Shown: positions 1-7,499, counted from the first letter of the stretch. The stretch is DNA of 60,590 bases from Alphaproteobacteria bacterium (GCA_947473325.1 CANJEJ010000005.1:1-60590); one strand, 5' to 3'. Program-made: numbers and translations. The notes: generated from the letters alone by a model not told the origin.

Positions 1-959
1 ACCAGTGGCACGCCGTCCCGGTCCTGGCGCCGGCGATAGAACACCTGGCCGAAGGGCGTGTCGGCATAGCCGCGGACGATACGGCCGGGGATCGGCGCCG
101 GATTCGGGATGGGCGCCAGCGGCTTCACACCACGATGAGGTTCGAACAGGGCCGCGATGCGGTCGAGCCAGGCATCGTGGTCCGGCCCCAGCCGCTCGAT
201 CCGCGACGTCGCAGGCAGCGGCGGCAGCTTGTCGAGATGGGTGAAGAGCTGGTCGCTGGAGCGGGAGATATAGGTCGCCGGAATCGGCAGCGCGGCGATG
301 TCGGGGATGTAGTCGTAGCGGATCGCCGCCTTGGGCCCGCTGGAATACCAGGCGCCGGCGCGCACGATGTCCATGAACACGTCATGGATCTCGGCCACCG
401 GCGGCACGTCCATGTCGAGCCGGTTGGCGAGCGCGTATTCGTACCAGGGGAAGAACAGCCAGCGGTCGCGCACCCGGTTCCACGCCCAGGCGAGATGGCT
501 GCCTTCGGGCTTGGGCTCGAACAGCAGGCTTTCCTGGATGGTGCGGGCGATGGCGGCGGGTGTGAAGATCGGCATGCCGTCGATCACCGCAGCGGTGAAG
601 CGGCCGGGATGGTGACGGGCCATCGCCACCACCTCGATGGCGCCGGTACGGCTGCCATAGACGGGGCTGGGCCCGATGCCGAGCCGGTCCATCACGGCGA
701 CCAGATTGTCGAGATAGCCCGGCAAGGTCGGTTCGGCCGGACCCGGCAAGGGATCGGAGCCGCCGTAGCCGGGACGATCAAAGGCAATGGCTGTGTGGCG
801 TGCACCCAGGCGCGCAAGGTGCGGCTCGAGCTCCGCCGTCGATTTCGGCGACTGGTGTAGCAGAACGAGCGGCGGGCCGTCACCGGCGATCCGGTAGTGG
901 ACCTGGCGGCCGTCGATGGTCAGATAGCCGCGGCGGACGGCGGCCGACTGGGCCGGCAT
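1..959 (-). CDS. Alpha/beta hydrolase with a probable second hydrolase domain (partial, runs off left edge)
   Basis: An open frame starts at an ATG at 957-959 and reads without a stop to the window edge (319 codons visible). Residues 1-270 look like one complete alpha/beta hydrolase: strand and oxyanion segment PLVLLHQSP, then FDRPGYGGSD, an elbow region VYGSRTGAIE, a late acid in SSDQLF and a late histidine in GPDHDAW. The elbow has R where the catalytic Ser/Asp/Cys of G-x-Nu-x-G should be, so this domain may be inactive or use other chemistry. The last visible residues (IVRGYADTPFGQVFYRRR, then DGVPLV) resemble the N-terminus of the first domain (GYLTIDGRQVHYRIAGDG then PPLV), which suggests a second hydrolase domain beyond the edge. 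Substrate unknown; a cytosolic location is likely because no signal peptide is seen. Confidence 0.8.
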   Translation of the reverse strand, partial: MPAQSAAVRRGYLTIDGRQVHYRIAGDGPPLVLLHQSPKSTAELEPHLARLGARHTAIAFDRPGYGGSDPLPGPAEPTLPGYLDNLVAVMDRLGIGPSPVYGSRTGAIEVVAMARHHPGRFTAAVIDGMPIFTPAAIARTIQESLLFEPKPEGSHLAWAWNRVRDRWLFFPWYEYALANRLDMDVPPVAEIHDVFMDIVRAGAWYSSGPKAAIRYDYIPDIAALPIPATYISRSSDQLFTHLDKLPPLPATSRIERLGPDHDAWLDRIAALFEPHRGVKPLAPIPNPAPIPGRIVRGYADTPFGQVFYRRRQDRDGVPL

Positions 960-1099
960 GGCAACTCCCGATCAGCAGGAACGAGGAAGAGGACAGAGAG
1001 TAGAGCAGCGCGTCACGAAAAAACCAGCGTTGCGCAGGTTGTCCTATCCAGCGGGCAAGGCCTGTGATTCCATCGCCCGTCCCCTTCCAGGAGTGTCCC

Positions 1100-1549
1100 A
1101 TGCTGTCGTGGTTGTTCGTGTTGCAGGTCGCCATTGCCGGCGCCCTGATCCCGGTCCAGTCGTCGGTCAACGCGCAGCTCGGACGTGTCGTCGGGCATCC
1201 GCTGGGTGCGGCGATGATGAATTTCATCGTCGGCCTTGCCGTGCTGATCACCATGTCGGCGGTGCTGCGCGCGCCCTTCCCCACTCCGGCGCGGCTGTCC
1301 GAGGCGCCGTTCTGGATGATCGTGGGCGGCGGCGTGATGGGGTCGTTCTTCGTCTTCACCGCGCTGTTCCTGACGCCGAAGCTGGGCGCGGCAACGCTGG
1401 TGGCGGGCATCATGGCGGGCCAGATCGTCGGCTCGCTGGTCATCGACCATTTCGGCCTGTTCGGCCTGCCGCAGCACGAAGTGAATGTCGGCCGCATCGC
1501 CGGCGTGCTGCTGCTGATCGCGGGCGTGGTGCTGGTGCGGAAGTTCTAG
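1100..1549 (+). CDS. DMT superfamily permease, YdcZ (DUF606) type
   Basis: A 149-residue inner-membrane protein with about five hydrophobic segments and small polar loops. The opening SWLFVLQVAIAGALIPVQSS and the later GLAVLITMSAVL and FFVFTALFLTPKLGA match the YdcZ/DUF606 family, which has half the size of EamA transporters. Substrate is unknown. The start is placed at 1100 because an AGGAG lies just upstream; an in-frame ATG at 1064 would add 12 hydrophilic residues with no ribosome site. It diverges from the hydrolase at 1-959. Confidence 0.8.
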   Translation: MLSWLFVLQVAIAGALIPVQSSVNAQLGRVVGHPLGAAMMNFIVGLAVLITMSAVLRAPFPTPARLSEAPFWMIVGGGVMGSFFVFTALFLTPKLGAATLVAGIMAGQIVGSLVIDHFGLFGLPQHEVNVGRIAGVLLLIAGVVLVRKF

Positions 1550-1778
1550 AAGCCCGCGGCTCATCGGCTCAAGTGAGCGTCATCCCGCGTACAAACAAAA
1601 ACGGCGGCCATCGGCCACCGCTGAAAATAGAACGGCGGCCCCGAGGGGCCGCCGATCACTTGGTCTTAGACGTTGAAAGCCCGCCTCTAGGCCACCCGGC
1701 GATTACCAAACCGGTCGTAGATGACGACCGTAGTGAGTGACGTGGGCTTTTGTTGTGCGGCTGTCTTCGTCGAAACCG
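1550..1778. other. Intergenic stretch with a GC-rich perfect hairpin
   Basis: No gene is seen here. A perfect 10-bp inverted repeat lies at 1633-1642 and 1645-1654 (CGGCGGCCCC and its complement). It is not followed by a T tract on either strand, so intrinsic termination is unproven. It may serve both the permease and the converging histone-like gene. Confidence 0.45.
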
Positions 1779-1991
1779 TTAAGCCTTTTTTGCGGCCTTA
1801 CGCTTCGCGGGCTTGCGGGTCGCCTTCTTGGCGGCCGGCTTGCGCGCGGTCGTCTTGCGAGCCGTCGTCTTGCGGGCGGTGGTCTTCCGCGCCGTCTTCT
1901 TCGCCGCGGGCTTACGAGCCGTGGTCTTCTTCGCCGCCGGCTTCTTACGCTTCACAGTCTTCTTGGCCGCAGCCGTTTTCATCATCGCCAT
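1779..1991 (-). CDS. Histone H1-like lysine/alanine-rich nucleoid protein
   Basis: A 70-residue, extremely basic protein made almost entirely of K, A, R and T, with repeated KKTTARK/AAKK units and no hydrophobic core, like the C-terminal tail of histone H1 and bacterial H1-like proteins. It probably binds DNA without sequence specificity and compacts or regulates the nucleoid. The ATG at 1989-1991 has a strong GGAGGG six bases upstream; an earlier in-frame start at 2024 has none. Its upstream region (2025-2404) is non-coding and carries paired repeats and a dense GANTC cluster, suggesting cell-cycle control. A second lysine/alanine-rich protein lies at 44219-44692. Confidence 0.8.
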   Translation of the reverse strand: MAMMKTAAAKKTVKRKKPAAKKTTARKPAAKKTARKTTARKTTARKTTARKPAAKKATRKPAKRKAAKKA

Positions 1992-2049
1992 GGAACCCTC
2001 CAATTTGGTCCTCAATGCGGTCACAGGTGCTCACGCGTAATCACAGAAC

Positions 2050-2103
2050 CACGCGAAAGTGGATTGATGCTAATCGATTCTTTTGCGTTCGTCACGCGAA
2101 AGT
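2050..2103. promoter_or_regulatory. Two 11-bp direct repeats 43 bp apart upstream of the histone-like gene
   Basis: CACGCGAAAGT occurs at 2050-2060 and again at 2093-2103, a 43-bp step of about four helical turns, on one DNA face. The first copy is also a small dyad (CCAC-GCGAAA-GTGG, 2049-2062). The second runs into a perfect palindrome, GAAAGTTG-A-CAACTTTC (2098-2114). The arrangement looks like an operator pair for the gene starting at 1991. The binding protein is unknown. Confidence 0.5.
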
Positions 2104-2338
2104 TGACAACTTTCTCCGAATATCACAGTCGCCACTTGGGACGAGTCCTTTGTCGGCAAGTGCAGCACAGCGCGACTCGGCTCTGATTCATCTTCGCGAC
2201 AGGAGTCGGACAAGGCGAGCAGACACGATTCAACTGGTCGCCGCCAAGGACTCGCAGGCTGCGTCCCGACTCGAAACAGGACTCGCGTGGCCATTACTTG
2301 AGTCGTTGTCCGATTCAGTTTGAAGAGTCCTAGGACTC
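2076..2338. repeat. Dense cluster of 13 GANTC (CcrM-type) sites
   Basis: GANTC sites begin at 2076, 2143, 2174, 2185, 2203, 2227, 2249, 2268, 2280, 2300, 2312, 2325 and 2334. Twelve fall in 196 bp, where roughly one per 300 bp is expected at this base composition. The last two form a perfect 14-bp palindrome, GAGTCCTAGGACTC (2325-2338). The stretch is lower in GC than its surroundings and has no convincing coding frame. It sits between the 3' end of an SDR gene and the upstream region of the histone-like gene. GANTC is the target of the alphaproteobacterial cell-cycle methylase CcrM; a role in methylation-sensed control is inference. Confidence 0.85.
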
Positions 2339-2404
2339 CCGGAGGGACCGTGACCGCCGTTACTATCCGCACGAAAAATCAATGTATTTCAGCCTGTTAG
2401 CTTC

Positions 2405-3172
2405 TCAGGGTGTGAGGCCGCCACCGTTCACATACAACACTTGGCCGGTCATGTAGCGGGCCGCGGGCCCCGCCAGGAACAGGATCGGGCCCACGACATC
2501 TTCGACGACCCCAAGTCTTCGCAGCGGGATTGCTTGCAAGTACTGGGAGAAGTCGCGCTGCCAGTTTTCGTTGTCGACGCGGCCCGTGCCGCCGGCGAGA
2601 AACGCGGTGTCGATGGCCGACGGCGCGACGGCATTGGCGCGCAGCCGCGGTGCATTTTCCACCGCGAGCGCCTTGGTGAGCGCGATGACGCCCGCCTTCG
2701 ACGCCGCATAAGGCCCGTAGCCGGCGAGCACGCGCGTCGCCAGGCCGGACGACATGTTGACGATGGCGCCGCCGTCCTTCATGCGCGGCACAGCCGCGCG
2801 GCAGATCAGGAAAGCCGCGCGCAGGTTGCCGGCGATGACTTCGTCCCAGGATTCAAGGCTTCGCGCATCTACCGGCGCAAGGTCATGGTTGAAGCCCACC
2901 AGCATCACCAGCACGTCGAACACGCCCACCCGGCCAAAGGCCGTGTCGATCGAGACCGGGTCGAAGGCGTCGATGGCGTGAAAATCTACGCCCGCCGGCA
3001 CCGGATGGCGGGCCTGCGACGCGGCGAGGTCTAGCACGGTGACGCGCAGGTCCGACTCAAGTGCCGCCCGCACCACGCCGCGGCCGATGCCACCACAGCC
3101 ACCGGCCACGACCATGTGGCTGCCGGGCGCCGGCCCGAGTCGGCGGAAATCGGGATGGGGCAGATCGCTCAT
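2405..3172 (-). CDS. SDR family NAD(P)-dependent oxidoreductase
   Basis: 255 residues, classical SDR length. The cofactor loop is AGGCGGIG (23-30), the catalytic pair is Y155 and K159 in YAASK, with S141/S142 and N116 also present. The usual NNAG motif is replaced by MLVG near residues 90-93, which is unusual. The C-terminus (GQVLYVNGGGLTP) is typical of the family. Likely a cytosolic dehydrogenase or reductase; substrate unknown. It diverges from corA with a 92-bp gap. Confidence 0.88.
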   Translation of the reverse strand: MSDLPHPDFRRLGPAPGSHMVVAGGCGGIGRGVVRAALESDLRVTVLDLAASQARHPVPAGVDFHAIDAFDPVSIDTAFGRVGVFDVLVMLVGFNHDLAPVDARSLESWDEVIAGNLRAAFLICRAAVPRMKDGGAIVNMSSGLATRVLAGYGPYAASKAGVIALTKALAVENAPRLRANAVAPSAIDTAFLAGGTGRVDNENWQRDFSQYLQAIPLRRLGVVEDVVGPILFLAGPAARYMTGQVLYVNGGGLTP

Positions 3173-3264
3173 GCGAACCTCAATGGTTTGGAAACCGTTA
3201 CGCTTGGCCCGGCCCCGCGACCGGGTCTATACGGGACGCGAACCGCATTCCGCCGGAACCGACC

Positions 3265-4230
3265 ATGATCCGCGCTTTCATCGACGGCAGCCTGAAGACG
3301 ATCGAGGTGTCGCAGCACGAGCATGTGCCCGCCACCGCGCCCTGGCTCGACCTGATGCAGCCGACCCGGGCCGAGGAGCTGGCCGTGGAAAAGGCGCTGG
3401 GTGTCGAGCTGCCGACGCGCGAGGAAATGCTGGAAATCGAACCGTCGAGCCGCCTTTACCAGCACAATGGCGCCACCTTCCTGACTGCCCACGTGCTGTT
3501 CCATTCGGACACCGACACGCCCAGCATCACGCCGATCTCCTTCGTGCTGGCGCAGGGCCGGCTGGTGACGATCCGCTATGAGGAGCCGCGCTCGTTCCAG
3601 GTCTTCGCCATGCATGCCGGGCGCGACAACACGCTCTGCCCCGACGGCCCGACCGCGCTGGTCGGCCTGGTCGATGCGATCATCGACCGCACCGCCGACA
3701 TCCTGGAGCGCACGGGCGCCGAGGTGGATGCCATCTCGCGCGACATCTTCACGCCCGAGGCGCGCAACCGCTCGACCAAGGACTTCTCCGCGATCCTGCG
3801 CAAGCTCGGCCGCAAGCAGGACCTGATCTCGAAGGGCCGCGACAGCCTGGTGACGCTCGCCCGGCTCCTGAGCTTTCTCGGCCTGCCGGGCGAGATCAAG
3901 GCGAACAAGGAGATCAGCGCCCATGTGAGGGTACTGGCGCGCGACGTGGCCTCGCTGACCGACCACGCCAGCTTCCTGACCGGCAATATCAGCTTCCTGC
4001 TCGATTCCTCGCTCGGCCTCATCAATGTCGAGCAGAACCAGATCATCAAGATCGTGTCGATCGTGTCGGTCGTGTTCCTGCCGCCGACGCTGGTGGCGAG
4101 CATCTATGGCATGAACTTCAACTTCATGCCGGAGCTGAAGTGGGATCTCGGCTATCCGCTCGCCCTCCTGCTCATGGCGCTGGCGGCCGTGCTGCCCTAT
4201 GCCTTCTTCAAGCGGAAGGGCTGGCTGTAG
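3265..4230 (+). CDS. corA: CorA family magnesium/divalent cation transporter
   Basis: 321 residues: a long acidic and helical cytoplasmic domain, then two C-terminal membrane helices with the diagnostic GMN selectivity motif at 282-284 (SIYGMNFNF) just after the first helix. The protein ends in a short basic tail (FKRKGWL), as CorA pentamers do. The start at 3265 (MIRAFIDGSL) matches family N-termini; upstream in-frame codons are not family-like. Mediates Mg2+ (possibly Co2+/Ni2+) influx. A cobalt enzyme operon lies just downstream on the other strand, but I see no direct link. Confidence 0.92.
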   Translation: MIRAFIDGSLKTIEVSQHEHVPATAPWLDLMQPTRAEELAVEKALGVELPTREEMLEIEPSSRLYQHNGATFLTAHVLFHSDTDTPSITPISFVLAQGRLVTIRYEEPRSFQVFAMHAGRDNTLCPDGPTALVGLVDAIIDRTADILERTGAEVDAISRDIFTPEARNRSTKDFSAILRKLGRKQDLISKGRDSLVTLARLLSFLGLPGEIKANKEISAHVRVLARDVASLTDHASFLTGNISFLLDSSLGLINVEQNQIIKIVSIVSVVFLPPTLVASIYGMNFNFMPELKWDLGYPLALLLMALAAVLPYAFFKRKGWL

Positions 4231-4239
4231 CCGCGCCGG

Positions 4240-4950
4240 TCAGGCCGCGGCCCGGGCGCCGCTGCGTTCCAGGAAGCCGAACATGCGGGCATGCGCGCTG
4301 TGCGCCTCGGCCGCGTTGAAGACCTTCAGGCCGGTGCGCGTGAAGCCGTGGTCCACGGTCGGGTAGTCGAAGATCTCGACATCCTTCTTGTGGGCGAGTG
4401 CCGCCTTCACCTGGGCCACCGCCGCTTGCGACACATGCTTGTCGAGGCCGCAGAAGTGAAGCTGCAGCGGCGTCCTGACCCGGGGCGCAACCTCGAGCCG
4501 CTTTTCCAGCCGCACGCCATGGAAAGCCACGCCCGAGGTGACCGCCAGCCGCGCCGCCGCAAGATAGACCTGCAAACCGCCCAGGCAATAGCCGACCAGA
4601 TGCACCACGCCGTTGCATTCAGGCCGGGCACGGACCTGCTCGACGATGGTGCCGATGTCATCGACCGACTGGTCGTCGTTGAGCTTGTTGCGGGTGTTGA
4701 AGGCGTCGGTGAAGCCCTGCCCCTCATACTGGAAGACGGCGCCGGGGCTGGCGCGGAAATACATGTCCACCGCCAGCGCGGCATAGCCCTGCGCGGCGAA
4801 AAAGGGCACGCGCGACTTGATGAAGTCGGTCAGGCCGAAGATCTCGTGCAGGATGATCACGGCCGGGGCCGGCTTGCCGCCGGCCGGCGCCGCGAAAACG
4901 TTGCCGATGGCGAGGCCGTCGGACGAGCGGAGCGCGAGCGCGCCGGCCAT
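4240..4950 (-). CDS. Dienelactone hydrolase family protein
   Basis: 236 residues with the DLH catalytic triad C122 (GYCLGG), D170 (GLDKH) and H201 (VDHGF), plus the conserved E36 (HEIFG). Family members hydrolyse dienelactones or other esters and lactones. It begins 8 bp after the nitrile hydratase alpha stop, so it is the last gene of that operon, where an amidase might be expected. Either it processes a product of nitrile breakdown or it only shares the promoter. Confidence 0.85.
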   Translation of the reverse strand: MAGALALRSSDGLAIGNVFAAPAGGKPAPAVIILHEIFGLTDFIKSRVPFFAAQGYAALAVDMYFRASPGAVFQYEGQGFTDAFNTRNKLNDDQSVDDIGTIVEQVRARPECNGVVHLVGYCLGGLQVYLAAARLAVTSGVAFHGVRLEKRLEVAPRVRTPLQLHFCGLDKHVSQAAVAQVKAALAHKKDVEIFDYPTVDHGFTRTGLKVFNAAEAHSAHARMFGFLERSGARAAA

Positions 4951-4958
4951 GGCCGCGC

Positions 4959-5606
4959 TCAGACCGGGCGCGGCAGGGTGACGCCCACCATGCAGTCGCG
5001 GGTAATGAGGCCGGCCAGCGCCGCTTCGTCGAGCTTCTCGCTGCCCTTGGGCAGCATCGGCAGCACGAGGTAGCGCATGTCGGCGGTCGAATCGACGACG
5101 CGGATCTCGACATCGTCGCCGATCGTGGTGCCGAATTCCTGCAGCACAGCGCGCGGCTCGACGACGACGCGGGCGCGATATTCCGTGCTCTTGTACCAGT
5201 CGGGCGGCGGGCCGAGCAGCACGCGCGGATAGCAGGAGCACAGCGTGCAGACCACGACATGGTGCACCTGGGGCGTGTTCTCGAGGACGATCAGGTTCGG
5301 CTCCGGGCCGCCGAGGTCGTAGCCCAGCTCCTCGATCGCCTTCTTCGAACCCGTGAGCAGGCGCTGCTTGAAGGCGGGGTCGCGCCAGGCGCGGGCGATG
5401 ACGCGGGCGCCATCGGCCGGCGACACGGTGGCGCCCTGGTCGATCACGCGGCGCACATCGTCGGCGGTGAATAGGCCCTTTTCGATCAGCAGCTCGCGGA
5501 TCGCGCGCTCCAGCAGGGCGAATTCCTTCGCCTCGGCGTCCTGCTCGATCGGCGCGTGGTCGTCATGGTCGTGGTCATGGTCGTGATGGTCATGCGGGCC
5601 GGACAT
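4959..5606 (-). CDS. Nitrile hydratase alpha subunit, cobalt type (or thiocyanate hydrolase gamma-like)
   Basis: 215 residues with the metal-binding claw C120-T-L-C123-S-C125 in VCTLCSCYP. Thr after the first Cys marks the non-corrin cobalt type rather than the iron type (Ser). The middle Cys pair is normally oxidised to sulfinic/sulfenic acid. The enzyme hydrates nitriles to amides. The N-terminus is unusually rich in His and Asp (HDHHDHDHDHDD, from residue 5), a likely metal-binding tail. It follows two genes encoding the two halves of a beta subunit; thiocyanate hydrolase is built from the same three parts. Confidence 0.9.
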   Translation of the reverse strand: MSGPHDHHDHDHDHDDHAPIEQDAEAKEFALLERAIRELLIEKGLFTADDVRRVIDQGATVSPADGARVIARAWRDPAFKQRLLTGSKKAIEELGYDLGGPEPNLIVLENTPQVHHVVVCTLCSCYPRVLLGPPPDWYKSTEYRARVVVEPRAVLQEFGTTIGDDVEIRVVDSTADMRYLVLPMLPKGSEKLDEAALAGLITRDCMVGVTLPRPV

Positions 5607-5618
5607 GGTGGGTTTCCT

Positions 5619-5906
5619 TCAGCGCGCCGGCTCGAGCCAGTGTTCATAGATATCGGCCGACACGGTGTCGGCAGCGGGGCCCTTGTAGCCCGGCCACACC
5701 TCGGCCTGCTTGAAACGGATCAGGTACAGCGGCCGCTTGGGCAGGCCGGGCTTGCCGAAGGCGAGTTCTTCCGGGTTGCGGAATTCGCCCCAGCGCTCCT
5801 CGACCACCCCGGTCTTGCCGCGGATATAGAAAGGCGTGCGGATATGGCCGGGCGGATCGCCGGCCAGCACGCGCACCTTGTCGCCGACGGCGTAGCGGTA
5901 GCTCAT
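5619..5906 (-). CDS. Nitrile hydratase beta subunit, C-terminal half (separate polypeptide)
   Basis: 95 residues that correspond to the SH3-like C-terminal domain of nitrile hydratase beta: AVGDKVRVL, GHIRTPFYIRGKTGVVE, LYLIRFKQAEVWPGY and DTVSADIYEHWLEP are all family signatures. Its ATG overlaps the stop of the preceding gene by 4 bp (ATGA), so the two halves are translationally coupled. The alpha gene begins 12 bp after its stop. Separate halves are known in thiocyanate hydrolase and some three-subunit nitrile hydratases. Confidence 0.88.
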   Translation of the reverse strand: MSYRYAVGDKVRVLAGDPPGHIRTPFYIRGKTGVVEERWGEFRNPEELAFGKPGLPKRPLYLIRFKQAEVWPGYKGPAADTVSADIYEHWLEPAR

Positions 5907-6211
5907 GCCTCCGCTCCGTTTTTCTTGTAGGAGGCGATGCGCGCCTCGATCTGCGCGGGCGTGAGCACGCCCTTCTCGGTCAGAATCATGCGCATGGCCG
6001 ACAGCCATTTCTGGTAGTAGCTGAGGCGGTAATAGTCGTCGCCCAGCGATTCAATGCAGCGGCGAAGCTCGTCGACCCGGTAGAGCCGCGCACCATAGCC
6101 GCCCATCAGGCGCTGCAGCGCATCGACATGTCTGTCGAACGGGGTAAGGCTGTGTTCGCTGCGGTCGACAGGGCCGAAGTCCTTGCCGCCGACGTCATGC
6201 GGTCCGGGCAT
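5903..6211 (-). CDS. Nitrile hydratase beta subunit, N-terminal half (separate polypeptide)
   Basis: 102 residues starting MPGPHDVGGKDFGPV, the standard nitrile hydratase beta N-terminus, followed by the helical segment with DDYYRLSYYQKWLSAM and ILTEKGVLTPAQIEARI. It stops where the beta subunit linker would continue and overlaps the start of the C-terminal half gene by 4 bp in another frame. It is first in the operon; beta-before-alpha order is the cobalt-type arrangement. The start at 6211 is chosen by family match. The upstream 143 bp are shared with the divergent TerC-HemJ gene. Confidence 0.86.
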   Translation of the reverse strand: MPGPHDVGGKDFGPVDRSEHSLTPFDRHVDALQRLMGGYGARLYRVDELRRCIESLGDDYYRLSYYQKWLSAMRMILTEKGVLTPAQIEARIASYKKNGAEA

Positions 6212-6354
6212 GGCGCCATTACACGGCCATGCGCGGCCTTCGTCAATGTGATTGCGCGGGTGACGCCCACCCTTGTGCCTGCCGATGCAGGCTGGTATTG
6301 CGCTGGTCCACCACCCGGCATGCCGGCGTCGCCGCACCAGCAAACAGGCCTCCC

Positions 6355-7431
6355 ATGATGGATATTGTCGCCGAAATATTCAGCCCGGCCGGTCTGGCCG
6401 CGCTCGGCCAGGTCATCATGATCGACCTGGTGCTGGCCGGCGACAATGCGCTTGCCGTCGGCATGGCCGCCGCCGGCCTGCCCAAGCATCAGCGCGGCAA
6501 GGTCATCCTGATCGGCATCCTCGCCGCCACGGTGCTGCGCATCATCTTCGCGCTCGGCACCAGCTACCTGCTGGGCGTCTTTGGCCTGCTGCTGGCGGGT
6601 GGCGTGCTGCTGCTCTGGGTGTCGTGGAAGCTGTGGCGCGAGTTGCGCGCGGGCGGTGGCCACGCCCAGGAAGAGGGCGAGAAAGCCCTGGAAGGCCAGA
6701 CGGCACCAAGCGCCCAGCCCAAGACCTTCATGCAGGCGGCCATCCAGATCATCGCCGCCGACGTCTCCATGTCGCTCGACAACGTGCTCGCCGTCGCCGG
6801 CGCAGCGCACGATCACCCCACCGTGCTGATCATCGGCCTTGTGCTGTCGGTCGCGCTGATGGGCATCGCCGCCACGCTGGTCGCGCGCATCCTGCAGAAA
6901 TACCGCTGGGTCGCCTATATCGGCGTGCTCATCATCTTCTATGTCTCGATCGAGATGATCTGGAAGGGCGCCAACCAGTCCTATGGCGAGATGGTCACCG
7001 ACTGGCCCGCCTTCCGCCTGTGGATCATCGCGCTGCACATCATCGCAGCGACGATCTGGATCGGCGGCATGATCTGCCTGCCGCTGCTTTATGCCGCTCA
7101 TGTGCGCGGCCGGCTGCAGGCCGAGGCGCTGGTGAGGGCGGAACTCACCCTCCTGCGCATCGTCATCGCACCGGCCATGATCATCGGCCTTGTGCTGGGC
7201 GCCGTGCTGATGGTCATTCCCGGCGAGCCGGACCTCGCCAACACCTGGCTCTGGGTGAAGCTGGCCGGCGTGGTCGGCCTGCTCGCCCTGCACGGTGTCT
7301 ATGTGGTGGCGCAGCGGCGGCTGGCCGCCGGTGCCGGCATGTCGAGCGCGCTCACCTATGACAGCCTGGCCGCGGTTTCGCTGGCGGCGGGGGCGGTGAT
7401 CGTGATCATGGTGACCGTCCAGCCGTTCTGA
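6355..7431 (+). CDS. TerC (YjbE-like) membrane protein fused to a HemJ-like domain
   Basis: 358 residues. Residues 1-205 are a TerC/YjbE integral membrane domain with its paired acidic motifs DLVLAGDN (24-31) and DVSMSLDN (136-143); such proteins are linked to metal (often Mn) export. Residues 219-325 match HemJ/UPF0093: LWIIALHIIA with H228, a central AELTLLRIVIAPAMI, then LWVKLA with K302. H and K are the residues known to matter in HemJ protoporphyrinogen oxidase, and their 74-residue spacing fits that family. The two parts share one uninterrupted frame. Whether the HemJ part still oxidises protoporphyrinogen IX is unknown. ATGs at 6355 and 6358 are both possible. Confidence 0.85.
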   Translation: MMDIVAEIFSPAGLAALGQVIMIDLVLAGDNALAVGMAAAGLPKHQRGKVILIGILAATVLRIIFALGTSYLLGVFGLLLAGGVLLLWVSWKLWRELRAGGGHAQEEGEKALEGQTAPSAQPKTFMQAAIQIIAADVSMSLDNVLAVAGAAHDHPTVLIIGLVLSVALMGIAATLVARILQKYRWVAYIGVLIIFYVSIEMIWKGANQSYGEMVTDWPAFRLWIIALHIIAATIWIGGMICLPLLYAAHVRGRLQAEALVRAELTLLRIVIAPAMIIGLVLGAVLMVIPGEPDLANTWLWVKLAGVVGLLALHGVYVVAQRRLAAGAGMSSALTYDSLAAVSLAAGAVIVIMVTVQPF

Positions 7432-7499
7432 TCCCCCCGGCTGGACGGCCTTCGGCTTCGGGGCCTAACATCGGCCACCGGACAGCCAGGGAGGCAGCC

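Noticed and set aside
1813-2040. A hydrophobic 75-codon plus-strand frame opposite the histone-like gene
   Set aside because: It is the complement of Lys/Arg/Ala codon repeats, which reads as Phe/Leu/Val/Ala. It has no ribosome site.
1721-2323. Plus-strand 200-codon frame and minus-strand 100-codon frame (2070-2372) across the GANTC cluster
   Set aside because: Composition is low-complexity Ser/Arg-rich, starts are poor, and neither resembles a protein family. The region is better read as non-coding.
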